This document shows positions 24,867-33,485 of a stretch of DNA of 64,000 bases, piece by piece (positions within the stretch are counted from its first letter, which is position 1; each line of letters begins with the position of its first letter). The stretch comes from Ruminococcus sp. (GTDB taxonomy: Bacteria > Bacillota > Clostridia > Oscillospirales > Acutalibacteraceae), in the NCBI GenBank assembly GCA_017411385.1, contig JAFQQF010000002.1:1-64000 (forward strand), given 5' to 3'. Under the pieces are notes generated by a model, which saw only the letters and a program-made list of their open reading frames with translations, made no database searches and was not told the origin of the DNA. The translations under genes and the position numbers were made by a program.

Positions 24867-25157
24867 TTAAGCTTCTGCAGAAAGTGCACGCTGAAGCCAG
24901 ATGTCTGCAATGTCCATTGCAAGGAAAAGGCCTGTTTTCTCAGAAACCTTTACAATCTGCTTTCTGGGGCTCAAATCGGGGTCTGTGCACAGAAGCTGGA
25001 TTGCAACCTTGTCTGCAACCTGCAGACCGTTAACTTCCTTTTTGGTTTTAACCTGCATACGGATAACAAATCTGTCAGACATTGAACCGTAGTACAGCTC
25101 GTCACCGCAACGCACAAGGGGCTTGCCCTTGTATGTGAAAAATTCTTTATTAGCCAA
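24867..25157 (-). CDS. Small conserved-looking protein linked to ireB, unknown
   Basis: A 96-residue soluble protein that I do not recognise. It begins ANKEFFTYKGKPLVRCGDELYYG and has a likely beta-rich core (RFVIRMQVKTKKEV, KVAIQLLCTD), then a helix (LFLAMDIADIWLQRAL). There is no signal peptide or membrane segment. The start is TTG, supported by GGAGG eight bases upstream; no other start fits. The ribosome site overlaps the ireB stop, so the two are translated together. That places it in the orbit of IreB and the Ser/Thr kinase signalling that controls wall integrity, but this is only by position. Confidence 0.7.
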   Translation of the reverse strand: MANKEFFTYKGKPLVRCGDELYYGSMSDRFVIRMQVKTKKEVNGLQVADKVAIQLLCTDPDLSPRKQIVKVSEKTGLFLAMDIADIWLQRALSAEA

Positions 25158-25171
25158 AATATATTCCTCCG

Positions 25172-25417
25172 TTAGCTCTTGATGTATGATTTGACAAGAG
25201 CCTCCAACAGGTCGTCTCTGTCAATTTTAGAAATGATATTCCGGGCGTTGTTGTAGGTGGTGATGTAGGTAGGATCCTCAGAGAGAATGTAGCCAACAAT
25301 CTGGTTGATGGGGTTGTAGCCTTTTTTCTTGAGTGCATCATACACAATCATCAGTGCACGCTTCATCTCATCGTCCCTGTCACCGCCAAGGGAGAATACC
25401 ATAGTTTTATCCAACAT
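25172..25417 (-). CDS. ireB: IreB family regulatory phosphoprotein
   Basis: An 81-residue protein of the IreB (UPF0297, YrzL) family. The block KKKGYNPINQIVGYILSEDPTYITTYNNARN matches the family core (key parts: GYNPINQIVGY, DPTYIT, NARN). In Enterococcus IreB is phosphorylated by the kinase IreK and lowers cephalosporin resistance. The ATG at 25417 has GGAGG at eight bases; the longer frame begins with a TTG in front of that ribosome site. ireB usually heads an ireB-yqgF-DUF1292 cluster; here its only partner is the unknown 96-residue gene. Confidence 0.92.
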   Translation of the reverse strand: MLDKTMVFSLGGDRDDEMKRALMIVYDALKKKGYNPINQIVGYILSEDPTYITTYNNARNIISKIDRDDLLEALVKSYIKS

Positions 25418-25458
25418 CCGAAACACCTCCAATTTGTATATATTATAGGATATGGATA

Positions 25459-25484
25459 TATCAGAAATCCGTAGAAATCTGATA
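25459..25484. promoter_or_regulatory. Inverted repeat in the ireB leader
   Basis: TATCAGA and TCTGATA flank 12 bases; the unit AGAAATC also occurs twice, ten bases apart. It lies just downstream of the expected transcription start and could be an operator or a leader hairpin. Confidence 0.35.
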
Positions 25485-25492
25485 CCACATTA

Positions 25493-25521
25493 ATTATACA
25501 ATATGTTTTCATATAATTCAA
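25493..25521 (-). promoter_or_regulatory. Promoter of the ireB unit
   Basis: Minus strand TTGAAT, a 17-base spacer, TATAAT. Confidence 0.65.
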
Positions 25522-25585
25522 GCCCAAATATAAAACAGTTTTGTTTAAAATACTCAGAATGATATTAAGTAGTTTTCAGATACAG

Positions 25586-25612
25586 ACAGCTCCCTTGTGA
25601 GAAGGGAGCTGT
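25586..25612. repeat. Terminator-like hairpin next to the palindromic element
   Basis: CAGCTCCCTT-GTGAG-AAGGGAGCTG is a perfect 10-base stem. It has no gene ending directly before it on the plus strand and may belong to the neighbouring repeat element. Confidence 0.45.
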
Positions 25613-25636
25613 TGAAATCTTGATTGTTAATGGAGG

Positions 25637-25785
25637 AAAAGGCTTCTCCTTGAGGAGAAGCTCCTGCGAAGCAGGTGATGAGGTGTAGGACACGCAGTGT
25701 CCGTTATATTGTGTTGCTGTATTAGCAAAGGCTTCACCTCATCCACCGCAAGCGGTCCCCTTCCCCTCAGAGGGGAAGGCTTTTA
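25637..25785. repeat. Palindromic interspersed element (MITE/REP-like)
   Basis: Five small hairpins in a row: CTTCTCC-TTGA-GGAGAAG, CCTGC-GAA-GCAGG, GGACAC-GCA-GTGTCC, CCGC-AA-GCGG, CCTTCCCCT-CAG-AGGGGAAGG. The two ends are imperfect inverted copies of each other (AAGGCTTCTCC... / ...GGGGAAGGCTTTT, and GATGAGGTG / CACCTCATC). There is no coding frame. The right end touches the pheT stop codon and would also serve as its terminator. I recall similar elements scattered in gut Clostridia. Confidence 0.7.
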
Positions 25786-28152
25786 GCCTCTGAGTGTGAC
25801 GCCGATTTCGGAAAGGTTTGCGATAACCTTGTCCATAATCTCCTGAATCTCTGCGCTTGAGAGTGTTCTCTCGTTTGAAGAAAACTCAAAGCGGACTGTG
25901 ATGGAGTGGATTTCCTCGGTGTCATAGGTGTCTACGATGCGGGTGCCCTTGAGAATGCTCTTGCCCTCATTTGCCCAACATTTTTCGAGGCTCTCAAAGA
26001 GTACTCCTGCAGGAATCTCAACGCTGATATCGTAGGTCATAGAGGGGAACTTGGAGGGCTCGTCGTATACAATGGGAGCAACCTCAGCCTCGGTGAATGC
26101 ACTCATACTGATTTCTGCAAAAACAATGTTTGCTTTCTTGTCAATATTCCTTGAAACAACAGGATGCAGAATACCGATTGTACCAATCTCCTCGCCGTCA
26201 ATGAGGATTGCGTAGAGGTTAACAGGATGCTCGTAAGAGTGAGCAGGAGCAACTGCCTTGTAGGTGAGAGTCTTGTGCTTTAAGTCGCTTGCAATAACTG
26301 CAACAATGTCGCGAAGCTCCAAGTAAAGCTCCTTCATTTCCTTTGTCTTGCTGAAAAGTGTAACTGCAAGCATCTTCTGCTCGTTGCAAAGACCGTCTTC
26401 CTTCAGACCCTTGATAACTCTGCCTACCTCAAACACACCGAAGTCAGTACCATAGCCTGTGTTTGCTTTAACCTGACAAAGCTGTGTGGGAATGATGGAG
26501 TTTCTCAGAGTTTCGATGTTGGGGTTAGTAGCGTTTGCAAGTCTGACATTATCCTCAACAGGAATTCCCAGAGCCTTCATTTCGTCATTGTATGCCCATA
26601 CATAGGAATGAAGCTCGTGGAGGTTATATTTCTTTACGAGAATATCTTTAATTCTGTCTTCGTTGTTCTTCACAGCCTCCGCACGCACAGGGTACAGGGG
26701 TGAACGGGTGGTGTTGATATCAAAGTTATCGTAGCCGTAGATACGGGTGATTTCTTCGATAATATCTGCCTTGATGGTAACATCCTTTGTAGCTCTCCAG
26801 GAGGGAACAACTACTGAGAAGTTGTCACCCTCAAGTGTAACCTTGAAGCCTAAATCTGTGAGAGTCTTAACGATAGTGTCGTTGCTAATCTCAATACCTG
26901 TGTAGCGGTCTACAAAGTTTTTGTCAAAGTCAAGAGTTACTGTGTCGTACTTGTATGCATACTCGTCTGTGAGAGCAGATACAACTTGAGCACCGCCGTC
27001 ATATTTCTTCAGAAGATTTATAAATCTGCCGATTGCAAGAGTAGTCATCTCAGGGTCAAGGCACTTTTCGTAGCGCATGGAAGCATCTGTTCTGTGAGCA
27101 AGACGTACTGTGGACTTACGGATGGAAACTGCATCGAAGGTAGCAGACTCAAGTGTGAGGGTTGTGGTATCCTCAACAATCTCAGAGTCAAGACCGCCCA
27201 TAATACCTGCAATAGCAACAGGAGTGTTGTCGTTGCAAATCATCAGAGTATTTTCGTCGATGTTGCGCTCAACACCGTCAAGAGTCTGGAAGGTGAAGGG
27301 AGTATCAAAACGCTTGATGCGGATTTTCTCTACCTTTCTTGAGTCGAAGGCGTGCATGGGCTGACCAACCTCCAGCATAAGGTAGTTAGTAAGGTCAGCA
27401 AGGAAGTTGATGCCTCTCATACCGCAGTAGAAAAGGCGGATTCGCATATTAACAGGGCTGATGCTGCGGGTGATGTTTTCAACCTGCATACATGAGTATC
27501 TCTGGCACAGAGGGTCCTCGATTTTCATATCAATCTTTCTGAGATTGTTGTACTGAGTAAGCTCCTCGCACTCAAGGGCTTTGAGCTCTCTGCCTGCTAA
27601 GGCTGCAAACTCACGTGCAAAGCCGTAGTGGCTCCAAAGGTCAGGTCTGTTTGTGAGGGATTTGTTGTCAATCTCAAAAACAATATCGTCAATAGCGTAA
27701 AGGTCCTTGATGTCGGTGCCGTTTTTGACGTCTTCTGTAATGTCCATAATGCCTGAGTGGTCGTCGGAAATACCGATTTCTGCCTCGGAACAGCACATAC
27801 CATGTGACTCAAAGCCTGCAAGGGGTCTGGGTGCAATCTCAATTTCTCCGAGCTTTGCACCAACCTTGGCAAAGGCGGTCTTCATACCAACTCTGACATT
27901 AGGTGCACCGCAAACAACGTCTGTAAGCTTGCCGTCGCCTGCATCAACCTTTAAGAGGTGGAGCTTCTTTGACTCGGGGTGGTCTTCAACAGATACAATC
28001 TCAGCAACTACAACACCTGAAAGGTCTGCACCCTTGAAGAAAATCTCGTTTTCAACCTCAGCAGTTGAAAGTGAAAGTTTATGGATAAGCTCGAGTTTGT
28101 CAAGACCTGAGAGGTCTACGAAATCCTCAATCCAATTCATTGATAATAACAT
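25783..28152 (-). CDS. pheT: Phenylalanine--tRNA ligase beta subunit
   Basis: 789-residue PheT, which together with PheS forms the alpha2-beta2 enzyme that charges tRNA-Phe and edits mischarged tyrosine. Visible parts: the N-terminal tRNA-binding-like OB fold (about residues 40-150, GVVVAEIVSVEDHPESKKLHLLKVDAG-type; key piece HPESKKLHLL), the B3/B4 editing region, the B5 domain (about 400-475) and a C-terminal anticodon-binding ferredoxin fold (FPSMTYDISVEI onward). AAGGAGGG precedes the ATG and overlaps the end of pheS. Length is normal. Confidence 0.96.
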   Translation of the reverse strand: MLLSMNWIEDFVDLSGLDKLELIHKLSLSTAEVENEIFFKGADLSGVVVAEIVSVEDHPESKKLHLLKVDAGDGKLTDVVCGAPNVRVGMKTAFAKVGAKLGEIEIAPRPLAGFESHGMCCSEAEIGISDDHSGIMDITEDVKNGTDIKDLYAIDDIVFEIDNKSLTNRPDLWSHYGFAREFAALAGRELKALECEELTQYNNLRKIDMKIEDPLCQRYSCMQVENITRSISPVNMRIRLFYCGMRGINFLADLTNYLMLEVGQPMHAFDSRKVEKIRIKRFDTPFTFQTLDGVERNIDENTLMICNDNTPVAIAGIMGGLDSEIVEDTTTLTLESATFDAVSIRKSTVRLAHRTDASMRYEKCLDPEMTTLAIGRFINLLKKYDGGAQVVSALTDEYAYKYDTVTLDFDKNFVDRYTGIEISNDTIVKTLTDLGFKVTLEGDNFSVVVPSWRATKDVTIKADIIEEITRIYGYDNFDINTTRSPLYPVRAEAVKNNEDRIKDILVKKYNLHELHSYVWAYNDEMKALGIPVEDNVRLANATNPNIETLRNSIIPTQLCQVKANTGYGTDFGVFEVGRVIKGLKEDGLCNEQKMLAVTLFSKTKEMKELYLELRDIVAVIASDLKHKTLTYKAVAPAHSYEHPVNLYAILIDGEEIGTIGILHPVVSRNIDKKANIVFAEISMSAFTEAEVAPIVYDEPSKFPSMTYDISVEIPAGVLFESLEKCWANEGKSILKGTRIVDTYDTEEIHSITVRFEFSSNERTLSSAEIQEIMDKVIANLSEIGVTLRG

Positions 28153-28166
28153 ATTTGTCGCCCTCC

Positions 28167-29219
28167 TTATTCGTCGTCTGTGAACTGCTCAAGCACCTTG
28201 AGTCTGCCTGAGTTCAAATCGCGGATGTCCTTTACACCGTACTTCATCATTGCAAGTCGTGTAAGGCCAAGACCGAAAGCAAAGCCTGTGTACTCTTCGG
28301 GGTCAATACCGCCCTCGCGGAGTACGTTGGGATGAATCATACCGCAGGGGCAAAGCTCAAGCCAACCGCTCTGCTTGCAGGAGGGACAGCCCTCGCCGCC
28401 GCAGATAAGACAGCTTATGTCAAGCTCAAAGCCGGGCTCAACGAAGGGGAAGAAGCCGGGGCGAAGACGAACCTTGATGTCTTTTCTGAACACCTCGGAA
28501 AGCATTGTTTTCATAAAGTAAATAAGGTTGGAGATGGAAATATCCTTGTCAACCATAACACCCTCCATCTGGAAGAAGGTGTTTTCGTGGCAAGCATCTG
28601 TTGCTTCGTTACGGAAGCATCTGCCGGGAAAGATAGCCTTGATGGGCACACCGTTTTCAATGAGGTTTTTGCCGTACTTCTTAAGGATTGCGTTCTGTGC
28701 GGCAGAGGTGTGGGATTTGAGAAGCTGACCGTTCTGGAGATAGTAGGTGTCCTGCATATCACGTGCAGGGTGGTGCTTGGGGATGTTGAGAGCCTCAAAG
28801 CACTCATAGTCGGTAACTACCTCGGGATAGTCGATAACTGCAAAGCCCATGGATTTAAAGATGGTTTCACACTGACGCTGTACCAGTGTAATAGGGTGAT
28901 ATGAGCCTCTGTCAAGGTTTGCAGGGGTGGTAATGTCAAACACGGGCATAGAGTCAAGCTCTTTCTGAATTTCCTGCTCTTTGAGTGCCTGTGCCTTGTC
29001 ATCAATCTGCTGTGTGGCATATTCTTTAAGCTCGTTTACCTTTGCGCCAAAGGTTTTCTTTTCTTCTACAGAAAGGTCCTTCATACCCTTTAAGAGAGCA
29101 GTAATGCTACCCTTTTTGCCCAGATACTCAACGCGCCTTGCGTCAAGCTCTGCTGTTGTTTTGGCAGATGCGACTTTGTCTGTGATTTCATTTTTTAATG
29201 CAATGATTTTTTCGTCCAT
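28167..29219 (-). CDS. pheS: Phenylalanine--tRNA ligase alpha subunit
   Basis: 350-residue PheS, the catalytic subunit that forms phenylalanyl-adenylate. It has the N-terminal coiled coil (residues 1-90) and the class II core with HPARDMQDTYYL (motif 2 region), FFQMEGVMVDKD, and motif 3 GFAFGLGLTRLAMMKYG near the C-terminus. An internal CLICGGEGCPSCKQSGW loop has four cysteines and resembles a zinc knuckle, seen in some bacterial PheS. CGGAGG precedes the ATG. A T-box leader lies upstream, so expression should respond to uncharged tRNA-Phe. Confidence 0.96.
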   Translation of the reverse strand: MDEKIIALKNEITDKVASAKTTAELDARRVEYLGKKGSITALLKGMKDLSVEEKKTFGAKVNELKEYATQQIDDKAQALKEQEIQKELDSMPVFDITTPANLDRGSYHPITLVQRQCETIFKSMGFAVIDYPEVVTDYECFEALNIPKHHPARDMQDTYYLQNGQLLKSHTSAAQNAILKKYGKNLIENGVPIKAIFPGRCFRNEATDACHENTFFQMEGVMVDKDISISNLIYFMKTMLSEVFRKDIKVRLRPGFFPFVEPGFELDISCLICGGEGCPSCKQSGWLELCPCGMIHPNVLREGGIDPEEYTGFAFGLGLTRLAMMKYGVKDIRDLNSGRLKVLEQFTDDE

Positions 29220-29243
29220 AAATATCCTCCGTAAAAAAATAAA

Positions 29244-29504
29244 ACGCCCTGCGTGAGTAAATTCACGCAGGGACGAATAATATCCGTGGTACCACCCTGA
29301 TTTTTGCTTTGTTTAAGAAGCAAACACTCCTGCGACCTGTAACGGGGTCTGCCGTCAAGACCTACTGGAATTTCAGCCTTGCCGCTCAGAAGGGAACTTC
29401 ACATTATCTGTATTGCTGGTTGCTCTCAGCCTGTGACAACCATTCTCTTTAGCAAGACCTTGATAAAGCTACTTTCTTCGTCATAGCGTTTCACTACAAT
29501 ATCA
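29244..29504 (-). promoter_or_regulatory. T-box leader of pheST
   Basis: On the minus strand the T-box sequence GGGTGGTACCACGG (29284-29297) is followed by a strong terminator stem CGCCCTGCGTGA / TCACGCAGGGACG with a T-run, just before the pheS ribosome site. Upstream lie the stem I features CGAAGAAAGTAGC and AGAGAATGG. A TTC triplet at 29396-29394 is in the right area to be the Phe specifier, but the specifier loop was not folded rigorously. Confidence 0.85.
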
Positions 29505-29510
29505 AAATTA

Positions 29511-29539
29511 ATATTATCACTAAATTGTTAATTTGGCAA
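29511..29539 (-). promoter_or_regulatory. Promoter of the T-box / pheST unit
   Basis: Minus strand TTGCCA, a 17-base spacer, TAATAT. Confidence 0.65.
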
Positions 29540-29547
29540 GTGTTTTG

Positions 29548-29576
29548 TTGAAAAAAGAGAATGAGTGTGCTATACT
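29548..29576 (+). promoter_or_regulatory. Promoter of the DUF6106-like / nnrD unit
   Basis: TTGAAA, a 17-base spacer, TATACT, back to back with the pheST promoter. Confidence 0.65.
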
Positions 29577-29610
29577 AAGCAGTAGATTACTCATAGGACA
29601 GGTGAATATT

Positions 29611-30162
29611 ATGGACACTTTTTGCGAACAAGTTGTAAAACGTCAGTCGGGAATTAAGCAAAAGCTTATTTCAGCTTTGCTTATTAGCTTTTTTGCTGTG
29701 ATAGAATTGCTTTTTATTATGATTTATACCGTTATTGCAGACCCGGCTGTGCAGATTTTCTTTCTTTTAATGACCTTTATGGTGGCTGTTGTGGCAGTTA
29801 CTGTGCTCATAATTGCTCTGCCCCGTATTAATAAGGTTGAGTTTGATTATTCCGTTATGGGCAATATCTTCTATGTTGATAAGGTTATCAACAAGAAAAG
29901 CCGTAAAAAGTTTGTGAAGCTGGAAATCAGCTCCATTGAGGATATGGGTAAGATTGAGGGGGACAATATTCCTTCTGACAAATATGCCCGTACCCGTGAT
30001 TGCTCAAACGGCAATATGGAGGACAGCTACTACTGTGTATATCGAGAAAGCGGCAAGGGCAAATGCCTGCTTATTTTCTCCCCTAATCAGAAGATTATCG
30101 ACGGTATGCGTCCTGCTATGACAAGAGAAATGGTAGTTAAGCTTTTCTATAACAAAAAATAA
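29611..30162 (+). CDS. DUF6106-like two-helix membrane protein
   Basis: A 183-residue protein that starts MDTFCEQVVKRQSG, has two membrane segments (about residues 24-46 and 50-74), and then a cytoplasmic domain with VEFDYSVMGNIFYVDKVINKKSRKK and a tail ending in TREMVVKLFYNKK. I match it by memory to the DUF6106 family of Clostridia, which has no assigned function. The start at 29611 has AGGTGAAT; the longer frame starts inside the promoter region. It is followed after nine bases by nnrD. Confidence 0.6.
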   Translation: MDTFCEQVVKRQSGIKQKLISALLISFFAVIELLFIMIYTVIADPAVQIFFLLMTFMVAVVAVTVLIIALPRINKVEFDYSVMGNIFYVDKVINKKSRKKFVKLEISSIEDMGKIEGDNIPSDKYARTRDCSNGNMEDSYYCVYRESGKGKCLLIFSPNQKIIDGMRPAMTREMVVKLFYNKK

Positions 30163-30171
30163 GGTGATAAT

Positions 30172-31050
30172 ATGACAGTTACAGATAAAAGAATTGTCAA
30201 AAAAATATTGCCCCAAAGACCAGCCTGCGCCAATAAATACAGCGTAGGCTCTTTGCTTTGTGTATGTGGCAGTTACTCTTTCGCAGGAGCGGCTGTGCTT
30301 TGTGCAAGGGCGGCGCTTCGTACAGGGGCGGGACTTGTCCGCGTGGCGGTGCCAAGGAGTATTTATCCGATAGTTTCATCTTGTGTGCCGGAGGCGGTTT
30401 TTCTTGTTCTTCCTGAGAATGAGCAGGGGTGTATAAGCTCAGAGGCGATTGAGGAAATTATAAAGAGTGCCAACAAATCGGATGCTGTGGTTATGGGTTG
30501 CGGAAGTAAGCTTTGCAGAGATACAGAGGAGCTGGTTTTATCTCTTGTGTGTGAATGCAAAACGCCTCTTTTGCTTGATGCAGACGGAATAAATGCACTC
30601 TCAAAGCATATAAATGTTTTAAAGGACAGAGTGTATCCCTTGGTGCTTACCCCTCATGAAGGCGAGATGTCGAGGCTTACAAGCTTGGCTTCGGAGCACA
30701 TCAGAGAAAACCGACAGGAGATAGCAAAGAGCTTTGCTGACGAATACGGTGTAACCCTTCTTCTCAAAGGCAAGGGCACCATCATTGCAAGCAAAAACTC
30801 CGAAGGCTATATGAATCCCACGGGTAATGCAGGAATGGCAGTAGCAGGAAGCGGCGATGTGCTTTCGGGAATGATAGGTGCCTTGATGGCACAGGGGGCG
30901 GATGCTACCCTTTCTGCTGTGGCAGGGGCTTTCCTGCATGGTCTTGCAGGAGATATTGCAAAGGAAGAGCTTACCGAGTATTCACTCATTCCTTCTGATA
31001 TTATTGAATATATACCAAAAGCTATAAAGGAATGTATTGACTCAGAATAA
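30172..31050 (+). CDS. nnrD: ADP-dependent NAD(P)H-hydrate dehydratase
   Basis: A 292-residue ribokinase-fold enzyme (YjeF C-terminal domain). It repairs damaged NAD(P)H hydrate to NAD(P)H using ADP. Seen: the N-terminal block SVGSLLCVCGSYSFAGAAVL, LLDADGINALS, the phosphate-binding LTPHEGEMSRL, and the strongly conserved nucleotide/catalytic motif NAGMAVAGSGDVLSG (about residues 219-233). The epimerase half (NnrE) found in fused homologues is absent. AAGGTGAT precedes the ATG. Its end overlaps or abuts the following lipoprotein gene. Confidence 0.93.
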   Translation: MTVTDKRIVKKILPQRPACANKYSVGSLLCVCGSYSFAGAAVLCARAALRTGAGLVRVAVPRSIYPIVSSCVPEAVFLVLPENEQGCISSEAIEEIIKSANKSDAVVMGCGSKLCRDTEELVLSLVCECKTPLLLDADGINALSKHINVLKDRVYPLVLTPHEGEMSRLTSLASEHIRENRQEIAKSFADEYGVTLLLKGKGTIIASKNSEGYMNPTGNAGMAVAGSGDVLSGMIGALMAQGADATLSAVAGAFLHGLAGDIAKEELTEYSLIPSDIIEYIPKAIKECIDSE

Positions 31051-31084
31051 GTTCAATGTAACCTTGTTTTTTCAGAGGCTCTTT

Positions 31085-31576
31085 GTGAAGCGGATTTGTT
31101 TGTTTTTTATTTGTGCTGTGATTTGTACCCTCGGTGCCTGCGGTAACAGGTCTGTACCGTTGCCTGTTCTTGATTTTTCTGCACAGGTAAGTATCTGTGA
31201 TGATTATGGTTTGAAGGACTTGGAGGCTGAGGTTAACTCCACAATGCAGGGAGCTGTTACTATAAAGCTGACCTCTCCTGATGAACTGTGGGGGCTTACC
31301 TACAAGTGGAGCGACGGCTTTGAGCTTATTTATGACGGGCTTCATTGCAAAACCCAGAAAGGCTATATGCCCGAGGAGGCTTTTGCTGAGGCTCTCTATA
31401 ATGTTTTTTGTGCACTTTCCCGTGTTGAGCAGTACTCGTCTTTTACCGGTGCGGTTGCTTTGTACGAGGGACAGTGCAACAGCGGTCAATACAAAGTTAT
31501 CACAGAAAAAAAAGGTTATATACAAAATATTTCTATAGAAGAAATAAACCTTTCGGCAGATTTTACTTATGAATAG
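31085..31576 (+). CDS. Lipoprotein, function unknown
   Basis: A 163-residue lipoprotein from GTG at 31085 (ribosome site AGAGG six bases upstream): KRICLFFICAVICTLGAC is a compact signal with the lipobox TLGAC. A longer version from TTG at 31037 (with AAAGG, overlapping nnrD by 14 bases) is possible but gives an unusual 19-residue head in front of the hydrophobic core. The mature part has no recognised domain; it contains several aromatic and acidic residues (ELWGLTYKWSDGFELIYDG). Last gene of the unit with nnrD. Confidence 0.65.
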   Translation: MKRICLFFICAVICTLGACGNRSVPLPVLDFSAQVSICDDYGLKDLEAEVNSTMQGAVTIKLTSPDELWGLTYKWSDGFELIYDGLHCKTQKGYMPEEAFAEALYNVFCALSRVEQYSSFTGAVALYEGQCNSGQYKVITEKKGYIQNISIEEINLSADFTYE

Positions 31577-31578
31577 AG

Positions 31579-31614
31579 AAAACACCTGACAAATTTTGTC
31601 AGGTGTTTTTTGTT
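31579..31614. terminator. Bidirectional terminator, lipoprotein / pot operon
   Basis: Perfect stem AAACACCTGACAAA / TTTTGTCAGGTGTTT with a T-run, between convergent genes. Confidence 0.9.
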
Positions 31615-31616
31615 GC

Positions 31617-33485
31617 TTAGCTTGTGGATGCTTCAATGAACTTCTCTTGCATATAGTTGTAAATATCAGCAGGAGTGTTTGAGTACATATAGCATTTATC
31701 AAGGTATTCCTTTGAGGGGTAAATCAGAGTGTTGTTTCTTATTTCCTCATCAAGGAGTGCCACCGCTTCTTTGTTGGGGGAAGCGTATCCGATGTATTCG
31801 CTGTTGGAAACGCCAACCTCAGGCTCAAGCATAAAGTTTATGAACAGTTCTGCAAGCTCGGGGTTTTCTGCGTTCTTGGGAACACACATAGCATCAACAA
31901 AGAAGTTTGTGCCTTCTTCGGGCAGACAGTAGTTAAGGGACTCGTTGTTATCCATCATATAATAGATGTCGCCTGCATAGTAGGGAGCAATGGCTGACTG
32001 GTCACATTCCATAAGGTCGTAAACCTGATCCATTACATAATTCTGAACAAGAGGCTTTTGCTCCTTGAGAAGCTCGCAAGCCTTGTCGATGTCCTCTTTA
32101 GAGGGGTTAGAGGGGTCTATTCCCAACCTTTGCATTGCAATGGCAAGTGCATCACGGCTGTTGTTGAACATAAGAATTTCGCCCTTGTCAGCCTCGTTCC
32201 AGAGAGCATCAAAGCCTGTAACCTCACCTGATACCATATCCTCGTTGTAGCAAATTGCCACAACACCCCAAGTATAGGGTACGGAGTATTCATTGTTTGG
32301 GTCATAGGGCAGATTTTTGTATTCATCTGCAATGTTTTTGTAGTTGGGGATATTGTCAAAATCAAGGGGCAGAAGCATATCCTCTGCAATCAGCTTACCA
32401 ATCATATAGTCGGAAGGAATGATAACGTCATAGCTTTCGTTTTGAATCTTTGCGTACATTTCTTCGTTGGACTCATATTCATTGTAATTGACTTTAACAT
32501 TGTATTTCTTTTCAAACTCAGCAATAACATCAAGGGTGCCGTCTTCGCCGTTTGCGATATTTTCACCCCAGTTGAATACATTGATTACTGCGGTGTAGTT
32601 TGAGCATCTGGAATAGCCCACAACTCCTCCTATAACAATAATAAGAGCAAGGGCAAGGCATAGCATCTTCTTTCCTTTGTTTGCGTTGTTTACATCTTTG
32701 TTTTTCTTTTCTTTGTTTGCACCGGAAATGTTGGTGATAATGAGTACAGCAAAGATAATTACAAAGAGGATAGTAGATAAGGCGTTGATTTTGGGCGAAA
32801 CCCTCTTTTTGAGCATAGTGTAAATCTCAATGGGGAGAGTCTGCATTTTGCCGCTTGTAAAGAAAGAGATGATAAAGTCATCCAGAGAGTAAGTGAAGCT
32901 GATAAGAAAACCGGAAACAATACCGGGAAGCAGCTCGTGGATTACCACCTGAAAAAATGCCTGAAGCTGAGTACAGCCCAAATCCTGAGCCGCTTCAAAG
33001 AGGTGGTTGTCCATTTGTCTGAGCTTTGGAGTTACCGAAAGAATAACATAAGGGGTACAGAAGCCGATGTGGGATAAAAGCAGGGTAACAAATCCGTTCT
33101 CAAAGTTGAGAATTTGGCCCAGAAAAACAAACAGGAGCATCAGGGACATACCTGTTACAATTTCGGGATTGATGATAGGTATGTTGGACACAGTCTGAAT
33201 TATTTTTCTTTTTGCACCCTTGAAGTTATACATACCCAAGGATGCCACAGTACCCAGTATTGTGGAAAATAAAGCAGCCAGCAAAGCAACAATGAGAGTG
33301 TTGCCCAGAGCTGTCATAATTGCTTGGTCCTGAAACAGCTTTATGTACCAATCAAAAGTAAATCCGCTCCAAACGGAGGATTTGCTGTCGTTGAAGGAGT
33401 AAGCAATGAGCACCGCAATGGGAGCATAGAGAAAAATGAAGATAAGCCCGATGTAGAGCTTCTTTCCGAGAAACAGTTTTTTCAT
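31617..33485 (-). CDS. potCD: Polyamine ABC transporter, permease and substrate-binding protein fusion
   Basis: A 622-residue fusion. Residues 1 to about 260 are a PotC-type permease with six membrane segments and the EAA loop [17 protein letters not shown] that docks on the ATPase. A lysine-rich linker (KEKKNKDVNNANKGKK) and one more membrane segment (about 275-292) lead to a PotD-type spermidine/putrescine-binding domain outside the cell (from INVFNWGENI to the end), with the family pattern VIIPSDYMIGKL and VPYTWGVVAICYN. The binding protein is thus tethered to its own permease. Its ATG overlaps the potB stop by four bases. Confidence 0.93.
   Translation of the reverse strand: MKKLFLGKKLYIGLIFIFLYAPIAVLIAYSFNDSKSSVWSGFTFDWYIKLFQDQAIMTALGNTLIVALLAALFSTILGTVASLGMYNFKGAKRKIIQTVSNIPIINPEIVTGMSLMLLFVFLGQILNFENGFVTLLLSHIGFCTPYVILSVTPKLRQMDNHLFEAAQDLGCTQLQAFFQVVIHELLPGIVSGFLISFTYSLDDFIISFFTSGKMQTLPIEIYTMLKKRVSPKINALSTILFVIIFAVLIITNISGANKEKKNKDVNNANKGKKMLCLALALIIVIGGVVGYSRCSNYTAVINVFNWGENIANGEDGTLDVIAEFEKKYNVKVNYNEYESNEEMYAKIQNESYDVIIPSDYMIGKLIAEDMLLPLDFDNIPNYKNIADEYKNLPYDPNNEYSVPYTWGVVAICYNEDMVSGEVTGFDALWNEADKGEILMFNNSRDALAIAMQRLGIDPSNPSKEDIDKACELLKEQKPLVQNYVMDQVYDLMECDQSAIAPYYAGDIYYMMDNNESLNYCLPEEGTNFFVDAMCVPKNAENPELAELFINFMLEPEVGVSNSEYIGYASPNKEAVALLDEEIRNNTLIYPSKEYLDKCYMYSNTPADIYNYMQEKFIEASTS

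Noticed and set aside
29548..31050. nnrD unit as a toxin-antitoxin or alarmone module
   Set aside because: The DUF6106-like protein has plain membrane features and nnrD is a metabolite-repair enzyme; nothing suggests toxicity.
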